A stretch of DNA of 22,466 bases from an uncultured Collinsella sp. GTDB taxonomy: Bacteria; Actinomycetota; Coriobacteriia; Coriobacteriales; Coriobacteriaceae. A model generated the notes under the pieces. It was not told the DNA's origin, ran no database searches, and saw only the letters and a list, made by a program, of their open reading frames with translations. The DNA is taken from the NCBI GenBank assembly GCA_902461085.1, contig CABPWH010000032.1, positions 1-22,466 on the forward strand, given 5' to 3'. Within the stretch, counting starts at the first letter, position 1, and each line of letters starts with the position of its first letter. Of the stretch, positions 22,270 to 22,466 are shown piece by piece. Position numbers and translations under genes: made by a program.

Positions 22270-22298
22270 CTGACGCTTATGTACTTATGGGCTAGACT
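22270..22298 (+). promoter_or_regulatory. Probable promoter of the cyclodeaminase gene
   Basis: CTGACG (22270-22275), 17-base spacer, TAGACT (22293-22298). The leader that follows carries a hairpin in which one of two tandem GGTCGG units (22322-22331) pairs with CCGACC (22342-22347), close to the start codon. Confidence 0.5.
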
Positions 22299-22375
22299 TA
22301 GCACCATTATGTGATCGATGCGGTCGGTCGGCGGTTTCCACCCGACCGATGTATATGACTTGAAGGTGCATGCGT

Positions 22376-22466
22376 ATGAGCCAAGAGATGATGGACAAGA
22401 CCTGCCGCGGGTTTGCCGAGGCGCTTGCCGCGCGCGAGCCGGTTCCCGGCGGGGGCATCCTGAATC
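22376..22466 (+). CDS. fchA: Probable methenyl-tetrahydrofolate cyclodeaminase family protein (3' end outside window)
   Basis: Only 30 codons are visible: MSQEMMDKTCRGF, then AEALAAREPVPGGGILN. The pattern of a short amphipathic helix followed by E-x-L-A-x-x-x-P-x-PGGG is the N-terminus of the formiminotransferase-cyclodeaminase (FTCD_C) family, which converts formimino-THF to methenyl-THF or interconverts folate one-carbon units. The residues after GGG (ILN) differ from the usual small residues, so the call is tentative. The ATG at 22376 has AAGGTG (22363-22368) 7 bases upstream; an in-frame ATG at 22370 is too close to that site. It would share a pathway with fhs at 11298. Confidence 0.6.
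   Translation, partial: MSQEMMDKTCRGFAEALAAREPVPGGGILN

Overview
The window looks like chromosomal DNA of a GC-rich, anaerobic gut actinobacterium of the class Coriobacteriia, most likely Collinsella or a close relative. This is inferred from GC-biased third codon positions, protein resemblance, the set of anaerobe genes (superoxide reductase, formate-tetrahydrofolate ligase), and ribosome binding sites of the GGAGG/AAAGGA type. No rRNA, tRNA or CRISPR array was seen, so the assignment rests on protein character alone.

Layout. Bases 2-6071 hold the 3' part of dnaE (replicative polymerase alpha subunit) followed 28 bases later by a SWIM-SNF2 helicase. Bases 6237-8702 hold a small superoxide reductase and a long two-domain protein built like glutamine-dependent NAD synthetase but without its catalytic residues. 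Bases 8945-11153 are a tightly coupled ruvC-ruvA-ruvB operon for Holliday junction processing. Then come fhs (11298-12965), a membrane protein with a PASTA-like exterior (13145-14113), a convergent cation diffusion facilitator (14126-15349, minus), and a double zinc-ribbon protein (15568-16905).

Bases 16906-18156 are gene-poor and look accessory. They hold two inverted, near-identical promoter/leader modules facing each other around an untracked 30-residue ORF (17172-17264, minus), an intrinsic terminator, a 12-bp perfect inverted repeat, and a small helix-turn-helix protein that appears to start at CTG. The arrangement around the 30-residue ORF resembles a type I toxin-antitoxin locus and is the best candidate for an undescribed system here. 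A MITE-like element is the main alternative.

The right end (18157-22466) carries a PH-like small protein, a large Tat-exported, sortase-anchored phosphatidylinositol phospholipase C-type protein (minus), a small lipoprotein (minus), an unexplained minus-strand terminator, and the first 30 codons of a probable methenyl-tetrahydrofolate cyclodeaminase. That last gene would act two steps after Fhs in one-carbon metabolism. A heptamer-pair motif (TGGNCCA-type) recurs in three promoter regions and may be an operator.
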